The position numbers were made by a program, and so were the translations under genes. This document shows positions 9,312 to 19,078 of a stretch of DNA of 64,000 nucleotides, one piece after another (the stretch's first letter is position 1; each line of letters starts with the position of its first letter). The notes under the pieces are model-generated. The model was not told the DNA's origin. It did no database searches and worked only from the letters and a program-made list of their open reading frames with translations. The stretch lies in NCBI GenBank assembly GCA_013813265.1, contig JACCRY010000162.1, forward strand, positions 1 through 64,000, given 5' to 3'. This stretch comes from Parachlamydiaceae bacterium (GTDB lineage: Bacteria; Chlamydiota; Chlamydiia; Chlamydiales; Parachlamydiaceae).

Positions 9312-9420
9312 TTATTGAGCAATGACTGCTTTGAAATTGATAATATCACTTCCTGTAGTATTCCATGAAGTAATAAATCTTACTTCCTCCTCCCAATTAC
9401 AACGTATGCAAACCGAATGA
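9312..9420 (-). pseudogene. Relic of the 3' end of a threonine aldolase gene
   Basis: Read on the minus strand this segment encodes 'EEEVRFITSWNTTGSDI' and ends in a stop at 9312. It matches the C-terminus of the intact threonine aldolase gene at 9752-10801 ('KNEVRFITSWNTSEDDI'), with which it also shares nucleotide similarity (TAATAAATCTTACTTC). The rest of the gene is gone, and repeat sequence lies between the relic and the intact gene. It looks like a decayed tandem duplicate. Confidence 0.75.
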
Positions 9421-9444
9421 GTGAACAAAAGATAGAAATGTACT

Positions 9445-9655
9445 TGATATAATTTTTTTAACGCAAAGAAGCTGCAAAAGGCGCAAAGGGCGTAAAGAAA
9501 ATGTAAGTATACTAGGTAGCTTACAAAAGCTTCAATTGATGTCTTTACCTACGTCTTGTTCTTTTCTTGCTTATACTAAGTTTTAAGAAATTTTGTTCGT
9601 CTGATCTTTGCGCTCTTTGCGTCTATTGCAGCTTCTTTGCGTTAAAAAAATCAAT
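9445..9655. repeat. Inverted pair of GCAAAG-type intergenic repeats
   Basis: The left arm (about 9452-9501) reads TTTTTTAACGCAAAGAAGC, then GCAAAAGGCGCAAAG. The right arm (about 9604-9651) is the reverse complement, CTTTGCGCTCTTTGCGTC...CTTCTTTGCGTTAAAAAAA. The central 100 bases are not conserved with other copies. Together the arms could form a long hairpin between the aldolase relic and the intact aldolase gene. Confidence 0.8.
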
Positions 9656-9751
9656 TAGTCCACAGCCAATTATAGGAAATCATCAAGCAAGATATTTTTA
9701 TCATTTTTTATTCTCCTGTGAATTCGCGCAAGATAGATAAAAATTCAAAAT

Positions 9752-10801
9752 TTAGGCGGGCATCAAAGAAATTTTAGCAAGTACCCCTTTGAGATTATCA
9801 ATATCATCTTCGGAAGTGTTCCAGGAGGTAATAAATCTTACTTCATTCTTTTCTAAATCCCAGGGATAACAGAAGATTTTTTTTTGCATTAACGGGATCC
9901 AAGATGTCGGAGCAATAAAAAAGACTTGATTCGTTTGCACAGGGTAACTCAAAGAAAGGTGAGGTGTATCTTTAATGAGAGAAGCAATTTCTTGAGCTTT
10001 ATGATTGGCTTGAGAAGCCAGAGTATGCCAAAGGTCATTTTTAAAAAAAGGAATGAATTGTGCAGAGATATAACGCATTTTTGATAACAGCTGCAGAGTT
10101 TGCTTCTGCTGATGATCACTTCCATTTTCTAAATCGGAGTTAAAAATGAGAAGAGCTTCAGCGCCCATCAATCCATTTTTTGTACCTCCTAAAGATAAAA
10201 TGTCTACTTGACTAGCCTCTATAAGTTCATGCAAAGAACATTTCATGCTTGCCACTGCATTGTATAAGCGACTTCCATCCATATGAAAAAACATGTTTTC
10301 TTCTTTACAGAGCTTAGAAAGGGATTTTAGTTCATCAAGTCTATAGAAAGTTCCAACTTCAGTTGGTTGTGCAATGGATAGGACTCGAGGAGAGGTAGAG
10401 TGTTTGCCAAAAGCTCTTTCACTTTTCAATTTCTTAACCACAGCCTCAGGGGTTATCTTTCCCCCCAGGTGAGGTGCCGTAAGTAATTTGCACCCCACAA
10501 TAGATTCAGCAGCTCCAGACTCTTGATAATGGATATGGGCGATATCCGTACAAATTATAGACTCATGTCTATGGCAAGAGAGTTTTAGTGCCAATACATT
10601 GGCTCCTGTTCCTGTTGGGAGGAAAAAGACCTTACAATTTGATTTAAAAGCTTTTTGTATAGATTTTTGAGCTTCAATCGTCCATAGATCTGCACCATAA
10701 GATGGAGCATAACCTTCGTTCGCTTCTACAACAGATTTGAGGACCAAAGGATGTGCCGGAGTCCAGTTATCACTAGCTAAGTAGATTTTTGGTTGAGTCA
10801 T
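9752..10801 (-). CDS. ltaE: Low-specificity L-threonine aldolase (PLP-dependent)
   Basis: A fold-type I PLP enzyme of 349 aa that splits threonine or allo-threonine to glycine and acetaldehyde. It has the beta-eliminating lyase pattern: 'DNWTPAHP' near the N-terminus, 'PTGTGANVLALKL' at 62-74 for phosphate contact, 'MDGSRLYNAVAS' at about 174-185, and the Schiff-base lysine in 'LGGTKNG' (Lys208). The gene stands alone, with 250 bases of featureless sequence before it (10802-11052) and a truncated copy of its own 3' end downstream. Substrate stereospecificity cannot be read from sequence. Confidence 0.85.
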   Translation of the reverse strand: MTQPKIYLASDNWTPAHPLVLKSVVEANEGYAPSYGADLWTIEAQKSIQKAFKSNCKVFFLPTGTGANVLALKLSCHRHESIICTDIAHIHYQESGAAESIVGCKLLTAPHLGGKITPEAVVKKLKSERAFGKHSTSPRVLSIAQPTEVGTFYRLDELKSLSKLCKEENMFFHMDGSRLYNAVASMKCSLHELIEASQVDILSLGGTKNGLMGAEALLIFNSDLENGSDHQQKQTLQLLSKMRYISAQFIPFFKNDLWHTLASQANHKAQEIASLIKDTPHLSLSYPVQTNQVFFIAPTSWIPLMQKKIFCYPWDLEKNEVRFITSWNTSEDDIDNLKGVLAKISLMPA

Positions 10802-11052
10802 GACATTTCCTGGATTGCCGGCAAAAGTGTTCTTATCTTACACATTATTGGACTGTAAAGCGATTAAAATTTCTAGCTGGGGATGGGGGCTTGGACAAAG
10901 GTAACTTTGGGGATGTATGACCTGAGTTCTGAAAGAGCAAACCAGGGGTTAGAGCTTTAGAATTGGGTTCTAACCATTAGAGGCATAAAAATATGGATCT
11001 GTCTACTAAAGTCCATATTTGTCTACCAGCCGCCACTTTTCAATTTTAATAA

Positions 11053-11631
11053 CTAGCTTTTGTTAATCCTGAAGCGCCATGGAAGCAATGCATCCTCTTT
11101 GGCATAATCAACCCCTACTCTTGGACTTGCAATAATATCTTTTGGGTCAATCATAACGCCGCGATCTTCAATCCAGATTTGAGGTCCTGTTAAGGAAAGC
11201 CCGCTATGAGCAATAGTAATTCCTAAAGCTTGTGATAATGTTCCTGGGCCTGATGTTAACTTTGCATTTAGCTTTGTTTGCTTCCGCCGTTCCAACATGG
11301 ATTCAAGGCCGTCAACAGGCTTAATCGCGCGAATCAAGACTGCATGAGGGATATCTTGGGTATTTGTAATGACATTAAATAGGAAATGTATCCCATAGCA
11401 TAGGTATACATAACACACGCCACCTTGTTGAAACATCACTTCAGTTCGACGAGTCCGACGATTTCCAAAAGCATGAGATGCACGGTCTTCTGGGCCTCGG
11501 TACGCTTCTGTCTCGATGATCATTCCGGAGGTCAGTTCACTGTTAATTGAGGTGCACAAAAACTTTCCTAGCAGCTCCTGACTGATATGAAGAACATCTT
11601 GATATTGATAAAATGAAAGGGGTAAAATCAT
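11053..11631 (-). CDS. 3-methyladenine DNA glycosylase (AAG/MPG family)
   Basis: This 192-aa protein removes alkylated purines in base excision repair. The family motifs are present: 'SGMIIETEAYRGPEDRASHA' with the catalytic Glu, 'RTEVMFQQGGVCYVYLCYG', and 'LTSGPGTLSQALGI' near the C-terminus. I chose the ATG at 11631 ('MILPLSFYQ') because homology starts just after it and GGAG lies upstream; the frame stays open to 11769 but overlaps the MNT gene. It follows the nucleotidyltransferase and broken HEPN genes on the same strand. Confidence 0.88.
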   Translation of the reverse strand: MILPLSFYQYQDVLHISQELLGKFLCTSINSELTSGMIIETEAYRGPEDRASHAFGNRRTRRTEVMFQQGGVCYVYLCYGIHFLFNVITNTQDIPHAVLIRAIKPVDGLESMLERRKQTKLNAKLTSGPGTLSQALGITIAHSGLSLTGPQIWIEDRGVMIDPKDIIASPRVGVDYAKEDALLPWRFRINKS

Positions 11632-11659
11632 GACTTCACATTCTCCGCTTCTACTCTCT

Positions 11660-11950
11660 TTATAACTTAACCAAATCTTTTTGAATGAGTGCGCGGAAGT
11701 TCTCATTGCAGGCAAGGCCATCGATAATATCGACTTTAAAAGGGAGGTCAGACTCTTCGAAATTTTCATCTAAATGGGATAAAACATTTATTGGAATTTC
11801 TTCGAAAAAGCAAATATCTAAATCTGAAGAACGCTTAGGATTCCCTTTTACCCGGGAGCCAAAAGCATAAAAAGTATAAGGGTATTTACCTAAAATATCT
11901 TGCACAAGTTTCAAGTGCCGTTCTTCAATGAAAAGCATCTTTAACTCCAA
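11660..11950 (-). CDS. mntA: MNT-type nucleotidyltransferase (antitoxin of a HEPN/MNT pair)
   Basis: A minimal nucleotidyltransferase of 96 aa. It has the pol-beta signature 'GSRVKGNPKRSSDLDICFF' (Gly31-Ser32, Asp43 and Asp45) and the third acidic residue in 'VDIID' (Asp74). MntA-type proteins neutralise HepT RNase toxins by AMPylating them. Here the hepT-like frame lies immediately upstream and overlaps the start, the usual gene order. Met5 (11938) is an equally good start. Since the toxin appears broken, the antitoxin may be a remnant, but its own catalytic triad is intact. Confidence 0.8.
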   Translation of the reverse strand: MELKMLFIEERHLKLVQDILGKYPYTFYAFGSRVKGNPKRSSDLDICFFEEIPINVLSHLDENFEESDLPFKVDIIDGLACNENFRALIQKDLVKL

Positions 11951-12237
11951 TACGTGATAGAAATTCTTTTATTTCAGCGGAGACGCTAGGAAAGATAGAT
12001 ATAACTTTATCTGCTTCGCTCTCTTCATAGGTATGGACAGTTAAATTTCTCATTTTTAAGAAATCAAACCATTTTTCTGCATCTTCAATAAATCCTTCAC
12101 GCATTGCCTCTCGAAGAGTCTCCCTCAAATCCTTGCTCTAGTAGATCCCAAGCCCAAGTAGTAGTTAAGTGGAAAGGTAAAGTCTGGCCAACACCTAACA
12201 CGAATTTAGAAGCAAAAAAAGTAGAATCAAAAGTCAT
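11925..12237 (-). pseudogene. hepT: HepT-like HEPN toxin, frameshifted
   Basis: The C-terminal two thirds (11925-12128) contains 'RETLREAMREGFI' and the HEPN signature 'RNLTVHTYEE', an R-x4-H type RNase site. No in-frame start exists; a TAG lies just upstream. The N-terminal part ('TTWAWDLLEQGFEG') is found in another frame from an ATG at 12237 and runs out at a TGA. HepT proteins are usually about 130 aa with both parts in one frame, so a frameshift with a few residues lost near 12125-12135 is the simplest reading. A sequencing error cannot be excluded. Confidence 0.65.
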
Positions 12238-12443
12238 AAACGACCTTAATTATTTTAATTTTTTCAGGATAGAGAATGTGACCATTCCTACAGCTAATCA
12301 GTCTATTCCCATTTATTTATAAATTATTATATCATAATATTCAATTATATTTCAAAAAGGAATAGTAATTTAATCCATATGTTCCTAGTTGGTATCTTGC
12401 TTGGTCTTCATGAAAAAGAAAGATACTGCTGAAACTCTAATAT

Positions 12444-14450
12444 TTAAAGCGCTGATGTGAACTCTGGTTCCGTCAAAATTGTTACTCCCAAGGTTTTAGC
12501 TTTTTCCAACTTCGAACCCGGATCGTCCCCGACTAATAGGAAATCAGTTTTTTTACTTACTGCCTCGGAGACTCGCCCCCCTCGAACTTTGATCAAATTC
12601 GCTGCTTCAGTACGCGTATAATCTTGTAAAGCACCAGTCAAAACAAAACTTTTTCCATTGAATGCATGTCCTTCAATGATCGAAACATCGCTTGTATGAG
12701 GCTTAACGCCACCTTCTAATAGCCATTGAACCTCTTGGCGATTTGAGTCGTTCGAAAAGAAATGTGCAATCGATTGGGCTACAATTCCGCCAATGCCTTC
12801 AATAAGTGTTAGTGCTTCTTCATTCATGGAAGCTAGTTTTTCAATGCTTCCAGCCTTTCGGGCGAGATCCTCAGCTGTTCCTTTCCCAACATGTGGAATA
12901 CCAAGAGCCATGATGAATCTGTCAAGTGGGACATTTTTTGACTTTTCGACACTTGTTAAAAGATTTTGGATGGATTTTTCTTTAAATCCTTCAAGTTGTG
13001 CAATTTCATTTGCCGTCAGGCGATAGATATCGGAAGGCCTGGAAACAAAACTTTTCTCCACTAATTTTCTAATGACCTTTTCACCCATGGTATCGATATC
13101 CATGGCGCCTTTACTAACAAAATGAGCAATACGCCGGATGACTTGTTCCACACATCCTACATTGTTTGGGCAACGTACAGCGACTTCTCCGGGAATTTTT
13201 GCAACAGGTGTTCCGCACATGGGACATTTTTCCGGCATTTTCCAACGTTCACTGTTGGAAGGACGTTTTTCCAAAATCACTTTTACAACTTTAGGGATGA
13301 CATCGCCTCCTTTTTCAATGTAAACGGAATCGCCAACACGGATATCTTTTCGGTCAATTTCATCGCTATTATGCAAGGTAGCTCTCGAAATCGTACTTCC
13401 AGCTAAAAAAACAGGTTCAAGCTCTGCCACGGGGGTCAAAGTGCCAGTACGACCGACTTGTACAGTGATGGCCGTAATGCGGGTAATGGCTTGCTCAGCT
13501 GCAAATTTATAAGCTACAGCCCAGCGTGGATTTTTTGCTGTATTTCCCAGTTTTTTTGCTATGCGGCGTTCGTCAATTTTTATGACAACCCCATCAATAT
13601 TATAGGGGAGTTTAGGTCTGGTCTCTCGTACCTTTTCTGCAAAGTCCCATATTTCCTCAAAATTTTCACAGCGGGCGGTCAGCTCTAATGTAGGTAGGCC
13701 TAAAGCACTTAACAATCTTAACGCTTCATATTGGGTTTGAGGATTAACTGAGGACTCTTCGGCAATGGCATAAAAAACGACAGAGAGCTCTCTTCGGGCT
13801 ACTTCTTTTGGGTCCAAGAGCTTCAATGTCCCTGCTGCGGCATTCCGTGGATTTGCCCACAACTGTTCTTCAGATTCTGTTCTAGAAGCATTTAGTTTTT
13901 CAAAGATTTCTCGCGTCATGAAAATTTCGCCTCGTATTTCCAAAAGATCGGGAAGATTTTCGCTTATCAATTGTAGAGGCATTGAAGCAAGAGTTCTCAC
14001 ATTATTGGTGACATCGTCTCCTTTCCTGCCATCACCTCGAGTGAGTGCACGCACGAATTTTCCTTTTTCATAACAAACAGTAACGGCAACTCCGTCCATT
14101 TTTAGTTCGCAGGAGAATATGAGCTCAGGGCGTTCTGTCAACTTATGCATACGGTTAATGTAATCAATGATTTCTTCTTGACTATAGACGTTTTCAAGGG
14201 AAAGCATGGGTGTTTTGTGCACGATAGATTGGAATCCGGCAGTCAAGACTTCTCCAACTCGCTGCGTTGGAGAAGTTGATAGGATCCAGTCGGGATGTTC
14301 CTGTTCGATTTTTTCTAAACGCTTGTAGAGGTGATCAAACTCAACATCTGTAATAATTGGATTGTTATCGACATAGTAACGTTTGTTGTGTTCCCAAATT
14401 TCAAGGCAAAGGGCACAGTAATCTTCATAGGTTGTTTCAGAATATTTCAT
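12444..14450 (-). CDS. ligA: NAD-dependent DNA ligase
   Basis: The 668-aa replicative ligase that seals nicks using NAD. Adenylation domain: the AMP-accepting lysine in 'CELKMDG' (Lys117), then '[12 protein letters not shown]'. The OB fold follows ('[15 protein letters not shown]'), then a four-Cys zinc finger beginning 'CPMCGTPVA', helix-hairpin-helix repeats and a C-terminal BRCT domain (about 590-668). Length matches the family. The ATG overlaps the end of clpB by four bases (ATGA), so the two genes are translationally coupled. Confidence 0.97.
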   Translation of the reverse strand: MKYSETTYEDYCALCLEIWEHNKRYYVDNNPIITDVEFDHLYKRLEKIEQEHPDWILSTSPTQRVGEVLTAGFQSIVHKTPMLSLENVYSQEEIIDYINRMHKLTERPELIFSCELKMDGVAVTVCYEKGKFVRALTRGDGRKGDDVTNNVRTLASMPLQLISENLPDLLEIRGEIFMTREIFEKLNASRTESEEQLWANPRNAAAGTLKLLDPKEVARRELSVVFYAIAEESSVNPQTQYEALRLLSALGLPTLELTARCENFEEIWDFAEKVRETRPKLPYNIDGVVIKIDERRIAKKLGNTAKNPRWAVAYKFAAEQAITRITAITVQVGRTGTLTPVAELEPVFLAGSTISRATLHNSDEIDRKDIRVGDSVYIEKGGDVIPKVVKVILEKRPSNSERWKMPEKCPMCGTPVAKIPGEVAVRCPNNVGCVEQVIRRIAHFVSKGAMDIDTMGEKVIRKLVEKSFVSRPSDIYRLTANEIAQLEGFKEKSIQNLLTSVEKSKNVPLDRFIMALGIPHVGKGTAEDLARKAGSIEKLASMNEEALTLIEGIGGIVAQSIAHFFSNDSNRQEVQWLLEGGVKPHTSDVSIIEGHAFNGKSFVLTGALQDYTRTEAANLIKVRGGRVSEAVSKKTDFLLVGDDPGSKLEKAKTLGVTILTEPEFTSAL

Positions 14451-17035
14451 AGAGTATAGGAAAAGCCTTTTTTATCATGTTTAAGCGTGATTGTTGAGTC
14501 TGGAGGGATAGACCCTTCCAGAAGTGCATTGGAAAGCATATTGATAATCTCATGCTGAATTAAGCGTTTTAGTGGACGGGCACCAAATAGGGGGTCATAT
14601 CCCATCTCAGCAAGCTGTGTAGTCACTTCTGGATCCCATTGCAAGGTGATATTACGATCTGCTAGCCTTATAGCAAGTAAATCGAGCTGGAGAGTGACAA
14701 TTTTCTCCATATCTTTTTCTTTTAGTGGCAGGAAAGGAAGAATTTCATCTAGCCGATTAAGAAATTCCGGACGGAAATGTGCATGAAGAATTGGATCTAA
14801 AAGTTCTAAAATCGCTTCCTTTGACATATTTGGATGCTTTTCGAGCTTTTCAAGCAATTGTTGCGACCCAAGATTTGAAGTCATAATAAAGAGCGCATTT
14901 TTGCAATTAACAGTGCGTCCCTTACTGTCAGTTATGCGCCCATCATCAAATAGTTGTAGAAGTATATTAAAGACATCTGAATGCGCTTTTTCAATTTCAT
15001 CAAACAGAACGACCGAATAGGGGCGTCGACGAAGGGCTTCTGTGAGCTGTCCTCCCTCATCATATCCAATATATCCTGGAGGAGAGCCGATCAGTTTAGA
15101 AACACTATGCTTCTCCATATATTCAGACATATCCAAACGCACAATGGCATCTTCCTTATCAAAGAGCTGATCTGCTATAGCTTTAGACAGTTCCGTTTTA
15201 CCAACACCTGTTGGTCCAAGAAAAAGAAAGGCTCCGATAGGTCGATTTGGATCACTTAAACCTGAGCGCGATCTGCGAATCGCTTCACTAACAGCTGTGA
15301 CAGCGAATTCTTGACCGATGACCCTTTTTTCAAGCTCTTTTTCAAGATGAAGAAGTTTTTTAGCTTCCCCTTCAAGCATTTTGCTAACAGGAATTCCAGT
15401 CCACTTGGAAACGATATGGGCAATCAAATTTTCATCCACTTCCTCTTGCAAAAGTCGGTTAGACTTTTCGTTGAGTTTATTTTCTAGTTCTTCAATCTCT
15501 TTTTTCAATGCAGGAATTTCATTGTAGCGAAGTTCTGCGACTCGATTGTAGTCTGCTTTACGCTCATATTCCTCTTCTTTGAAGCGTAATTTCTCTAATG
15601 CATCTTTCTTTTCTTTGACACCTGTGAGAAGTGCTTTTTCTTGTTCCCATCGCTGTTTGAGAGCAGAAAGCTCTTCTTGAACTTGGGCAATTTTACTTGT
15701 GAGTTTGTCATTTTCGGCTTTTGCTAAAGGAGTATCTTCACGTTTAAGAGATTCTTGTTTGACGATCAAACTTGCAAGTTCACGTTCCTTTGTATCAATA
15801 GGCAAGGGTCTAGAACCTAATTGCATGCGGATTAAACTTGCCGCCTCATCGATCAGGTCAATCGCTTTATCTGGAAGCTGTCTGTCGGAAATATAGCGTG
15901 TTGATAAGATGACAGCAGCATGGAGTGCAGATTCCGTGATGCGTACGCCATGAAAAATTTCATATTTTTCTTTCAAACCACGGAGGATGGCAATGGCATC
16001 CTCGACTGAAGGTTCATTGATCAAAATGGGTTGAAAACGTCTTTCAAGAGCAGCATCTTTTTCGATATACTTTTGATACTCTTTAAGGGTTGTTGCACCT
16101 ATGCAGTGTAAAGTTCCCCTGGCAAGGGCAGGCTTTAGCAAGTTTGCTGCATCCATTGTACCTTCACTGGCTCCTGCGCCGATCAAAGTATGTACTTCGT
16201 CTATAAAAAGGATAACTTGCCCTTCATTTTTTTCGATATCGTGCAATATTCCTTTGAGCCTCTCTTCAAATTCCCCTCGATATTTTGTTCCGGCCACCAA
16301 ACTGCCCATATCTAAAGCTACAAGCTGTTTGTTTTTTAAGGAGTCCGGAACGTCGCCTTGAATGATCCGTTGAGCAAGTCCCTCCGCAATAGCTGTTTTG
16401 CCCACTCCAGGCTCGCCAATTAACATTGGATTATTTTTTGTTCGGCGACTTAGAACCTGCATGGTTCGTCGGATCTCTTCATCGCGGCCGATGACAGGAT
16501 CTAATTTACCCGCTTTTGCTAAGGTTGTCAGATTTTTGCAGTATTTTTCTAATGTTTGGAGGCTTGCTTCCGCAGCGGGGGAGTCCATATGGCGATCTCC
16601 TCGAATTTTTTTAATTTGTTCTTCAATTTGTTTGAGTGGTATTCCCGTTTGGTTTCTCCAGGATGCAAAAGGTTCTCCACCGTTTTTCCAATAGGACATT
16701 AAAAAGTGGTCAGTGCTAGTATAGCTGTCTTTCCACTTTTCTGCGATGTTTTGTGCATCTGCAATACGACTAGATAAATCTCTTGAAGGAGTCGGGGGAT
16801 TTTGCGTTTGTTCCATCAGTGTTGGTAGACGCTTTAATTCTGCATCAACTTTTTCCGCTAAAAGGTCGGGATGCGCATTGAGATTTAGAAGAAAAGTAAA
16901 GAAGAAACCATCAGGATCGGCTAAGAACGCCTGGAGGAGATGGTTTTCTGTGACTTCGCTGTTTTTTTGGCCCTGGGCAGTTCTAAAGGCTGTTTGTATG
17001 CAGTCTGTGACTGCGTCTGTAAAGTTTTGGGGCAT
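14447..17035 (-). CDS. clpB: ClpB protein disaggregase
   Basis: A Hsp100 AAA+ chaperone that with DnaK dissolves aggregates. The 862-aa product has an N-terminal Clp repeat domain, first AAA domain with Walker A 'GEPGVGKTA' and Walker B '[10 protein letters not shown]', a middle coiled-coil (about 390-510) and a second AAA domain with 'GPTGVGKTE' and '[11 protein letters not shown]'. The start at 17035 ('MPQNFTDAV') matches the family N-terminus; the frame is open to 17089 without similarity. No HrcA/CIRCE-like operator is visible upstream; a long palindrome lies there instead. Confidence 0.97.
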   Translation of the reverse strand: MPQNFTDAVTDCIQTAFRTAQGQKNSEVTENHLLQAFLADPDGFFFTFLLNLNAHPDLLAEKVDAELKRLPTLMEQTQNPPTPSRDLSSRIADAQNIAEKWKDSYTSTDHFLMSYWKNGGEPFASWRNQTGIPLKQIEEQIKKIRGDRHMDSPAAEASLQTLEKYCKNLTTLAKAGKLDPVIGRDEEIRRTMQVLSRRTKNNPMLIGEPGVGKTAIAEGLAQRIIQGDVPDSLKNKQLVALDMGSLVAGTKYRGEFEERLKGILHDIEKNEGQVILFIDEVHTLIGAGASEGTMDAANLLKPALARGTLHCIGATTLKEYQKYIEKDAALERRFQPILINEPSVEDAIAILRGLKEKYEIFHGVRITESALHAAVILSTRYISDRQLPDKAIDLIDEAASLIRMQLGSRPLPIDTKERELASLIVKQESLKREDTPLAKAENDKLTSKIAQVQEELSALKQRWEQEKALLTGVKEKKDALEKLRFKEEEYERKADYNRVAELRYNEIPALKKEIEELENKLNEKSNRLLQEEVDENLIAHIVSKWTGIPVSKMLEGEAKKLLHLEKELEKRVIGQEFAVTAVSEAIRRSRSGLSDPNRPIGAFLFLGPTGVGKTELSKAIADQLFDKEDAIVRLDMSEYMEKHSVSKLIGSPPGYIGYDEGGQLTEALRRRPYSVVLFDEIEKAHSDVFNILLQLFDDGRITDSKGRTVNCKNALFIMTSNLGSQQLLEKLEKHPNMSKEAILELLDPILHAHFRPEFLNRLDEILPFLPLKEKDMEKIVTLQLDLLAIRLADRNITLQWDPEVTTQLAEMGYDPLFGARPLKRLIQHEIINMLSNALLEGSIPPDSTITLKHDKKGFSYTL

Positions 17036-17143
17036 GGAGTATCTCTCTCTTTTAAGTGTAACGTTTTTTAAATCACGTGCTTCTTTCACTGCTGCCGCAG
17101 CTTTTCAATCAGGCTATGCTGACCCCACGTTCCGCTATCGCTC

Positions 17144-17245
17144 CATGCGGGGCTAATAATACCTTAAACCGCTCCCGCGGTCGCGAAACAGTATCATGTT
17201 ATGCGAGACCGCGGGAGCAGTTTAAGGTGTTATTAGCCCCGCATG
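17144..17245. repeat. Long palindrome upstream of clpB
   Basis: Two arms of about 42 bases (17144-17186 and 17203-17245) are reverse complements with very few mismatches around a 16-base loop. The arms contain GGGGCTAATAA, CCTTAAAC and GCTCCCGCGGT. The right arm shares its outer end with the left inverted repeat of the neighbouring insertion sequence. Related palindromes with a CCCGCGGTT core lie at 46101-46247 and 48031-48192. Confidence 0.85.
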
Positions 17246-18697
17246 AGACGATTGCAAAAGTCTTTTGAGTTCAATTTAGCAATTCTTTGCAAAAAAATTA
17301 CAAAAAAATTATGAAAATTCAATTCTAGCGATCTAAAAAGCTGTGGTTATTTTTTTGAAAAGCAAAGTGTATGGTCTAAGTTCAAAATTTGAATATTTTT
17401 AAGCAGGTTGAAACCTTAAAATTATAATAGATGTTTTTTGAGTTTAAAATTTTTATAGAAGCTTGACCAGCATTGATCCTGTCATAGCTAAAATCCCAAA
17501 CATTACATGACAGTAATTTTTCATGTAGCTTGAATATAAAAGGTTTCTACCGCCATAAGAGCCCAGGTATAAGGCATTAAATCGTTCTTTAGGGAATCTT
17601 TGCTTATATCTTGTACGTTCAACTGTAGAAAAATTTAATAATTTATTGGCTTGTCTTTCTTTTTCTATTTCTAATTTTTGAGCTTTATTACGCGCACATT
17701 TATCTATAATTGGTACATGGCCCATTGACAGGCTATGCTCTTTAATTTCTGTGACATCATATGCAGCATCCATTAAGTCATATAAATTTTTCGCTACTAG
17801 ATTAGCCTTAGCTCCTAAAGGTATTGCTACTTCGCAATCATTTAATGAAGCCGAAGTAACAATTACAGCAATTGGAATGCAATTATCGTCTACAGCAGCA
17901 TGTAATTTATAGCCTTTCCATGACATTCCACAACCTTTTGAGCTCCTTTTTCTTCCGATATCGCAGGCTTTTGGAAGATCGCTAATCATTTGATCAACAC
18001 CTTGCTGAAGTTGAATTTGACGTCGGTTTAACTCTCCATTTCGTTCTCTTTTTTGTCTGTCATTTTTTATTTTTTTTCGTTCATTTAATGGAGGTTTCTC
18101 AATTGGTTTTTCATGAGATTTTAAAGGAGCTGAATCTTTTATAAGATGAAGAATAATGCTATCTTTATAGACTTCTTTAATTAGAGCTTGGTGAACCCTA
18201 TCAGGAAGGGATGAGTGAGAGAATTCATTAAAAACTCTAGAAAATTTGGACTCTGAAGGTAATTTATTTGTTTCTTCCCATCCACAAATAATCTTAAGGC
18301 TTTTATCAACTTTTAAAAGCCTAAGGAGCTGTTTTGTGTTTGGAATTTTTAAAACCATTTTTGCAATAAATGCTCTAGATATAGCAGGTCTATCTTTGCA
18401 AGGTCTTCCAAAATTAAATTTTGTAGAAGGAAGAAAATCTTCGACTCTAATTAATTCTAAAACAGAAATAAGATTTTTATGTTCATTTGATAGCTCCCCA
18501 CATCTTTTTTCAAGCATAGGAAAGAGTGTTAACTGGACATTCGTCCACATTTGTGATAAAGTATGCCTAAAAGACATTTGGCCTCATTTGTTTCTTTGTT
18601 GTAAATCACACTTAGAATACATTGTGAGGCCTTTTTTTGTAAACATAAATAAAAAAATAATTTCTTGTCACTTATGCAATCGTCTCATGTGGGGCTA
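17231..18697. mobile_element. Insertion sequence, IS4/IS5-like, with inverted ends
   Basis: About 1.47 kb bounded by inverted copies of a 28-base sequence: left end TAGCCCCGCATGAGACGATT, and right end reading, as reverse complement, TAGCCCCACATGAGACGATT followed by GCATAAGT. One transposase gene lies inside. No clear target duplication is visible. A fragment of the same end (ACTTATGCAATCGTCTC) occurs alone near 110-127, which suggests another, lost copy. The left boundary is uncertain because the end overlaps a palindrome arm. Confidence 0.65.
17453..18577 (-). CDS. DDE transposase (IS4/IS5 superfamily)
   Basis: The 374-aa transposase has an N-terminal DUF772-like domain ('GRPCKDRPAISRAFIAKM', then 'WEETNKLPSESKFSRVFNEF') and an RNase-H-like catalytic domain. 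Candidate catalytic positions are the first Asp in 'LIKDSAP', the second in 'LYDLMDAAYDV' and a Glu in 'FPKERFNAL'; 'KLHAAVDDNCIP' is also typical of this group. It is uninterrupted and so possibly active. It lies between clpB and tRNA-Leu and has no partner gene. Confidence 0.85.
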   Translation of the reverse strand: MSFRHTLSQMWTNVQLTLFPMLEKRCGELSNEHKNLISVLELIRVEDFLPSTKFNFGRPCKDRPAISRAFIAKMVLKIPNTKQLLRLLKVDKSLKIICGWEETNKLPSESKFSRVFNEFSHSSLPDRVHQALIKEVYKDSIILHLIKDSAPLKSHEKPIEKPPLNERKKIKNDRQKRERNGELNRRQIQLQQGVDQMISDLPKACDIGRKRSSKGCGMSWKGYKLHAAVDDNCIPIAVIVTSASLNDCEVAIPLGAKANLVAKNLYDLMDAAYDVTEIKEHSLSMGHVPIIDKCARNKAQKLEIEKERQANKLLNFSTVERTRYKQRFPKERFNALYLGSYGGRNLLYSSYMKNYCHVMFGILAMTGSMLVKLL

Positions 18698-18918
18698 GAC
18701 GTCCTAGCCAACTCGTCATCGGAATGCATCGAAATGTCAAGTTAAGATTCCCTTAAGCATAGATAGAAAAGGTAGGTTTGACATACAGCCAGCACGGGAT
18801 CGATACATAGACAAATTACTGAGGTAAAATAAAGCGGGATCAGGCCTTGGACGGACCTGAACCCCTTTAAGTAAGAAGGTAACTGAGTCTTGCGACTCAC
18901 CTTCTTGCGGTTTGGCAC

Positions 18919-19001
18919 TGCTCGAAGCCGGACTCGAACCGGCACGGGATTGCTCCCAAGGGATTTTAAGTCCCTAGTGTCTACCATTTCACCATTCGAG
19001 C
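18919..19001 (-). tRNA. tRNA-Leu(TAA)
   Basis: An 83-base cloverleaf on the minus strand. The acceptor stem GCTCGAA pairs with TTCGAGC, the anticodon stem-loop is GGGA-CTTAAAA-TCCC with anticodon TAA, there is a class II extra arm (GGAGCAATCCC) and the T arm is GCCGGTTCGAGTCCGGC. CCA is not encoded; the 3' side reads A-GTG. Together with the long variable arm this identifies tRNA-Leu reading UUA/UUG. Confidence 0.95.
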
Positions 19002-19078
19002 GAGAGAAGATAGCGTAAAGATGTACGATACCTCTCTTATAAAATGAAGTCAAGAGCTTTTTGCTCTTTCCACAAAGA

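Noticed and set aside
12104-12322. 72-codon plus-strand frame
   Set aside because: Antisense to the broken hepT region; no features.
18742-19053. 103-codon minus-strand frame
   Set aside because: It spans the tRNA-Leu gene and shows no protein-like features.
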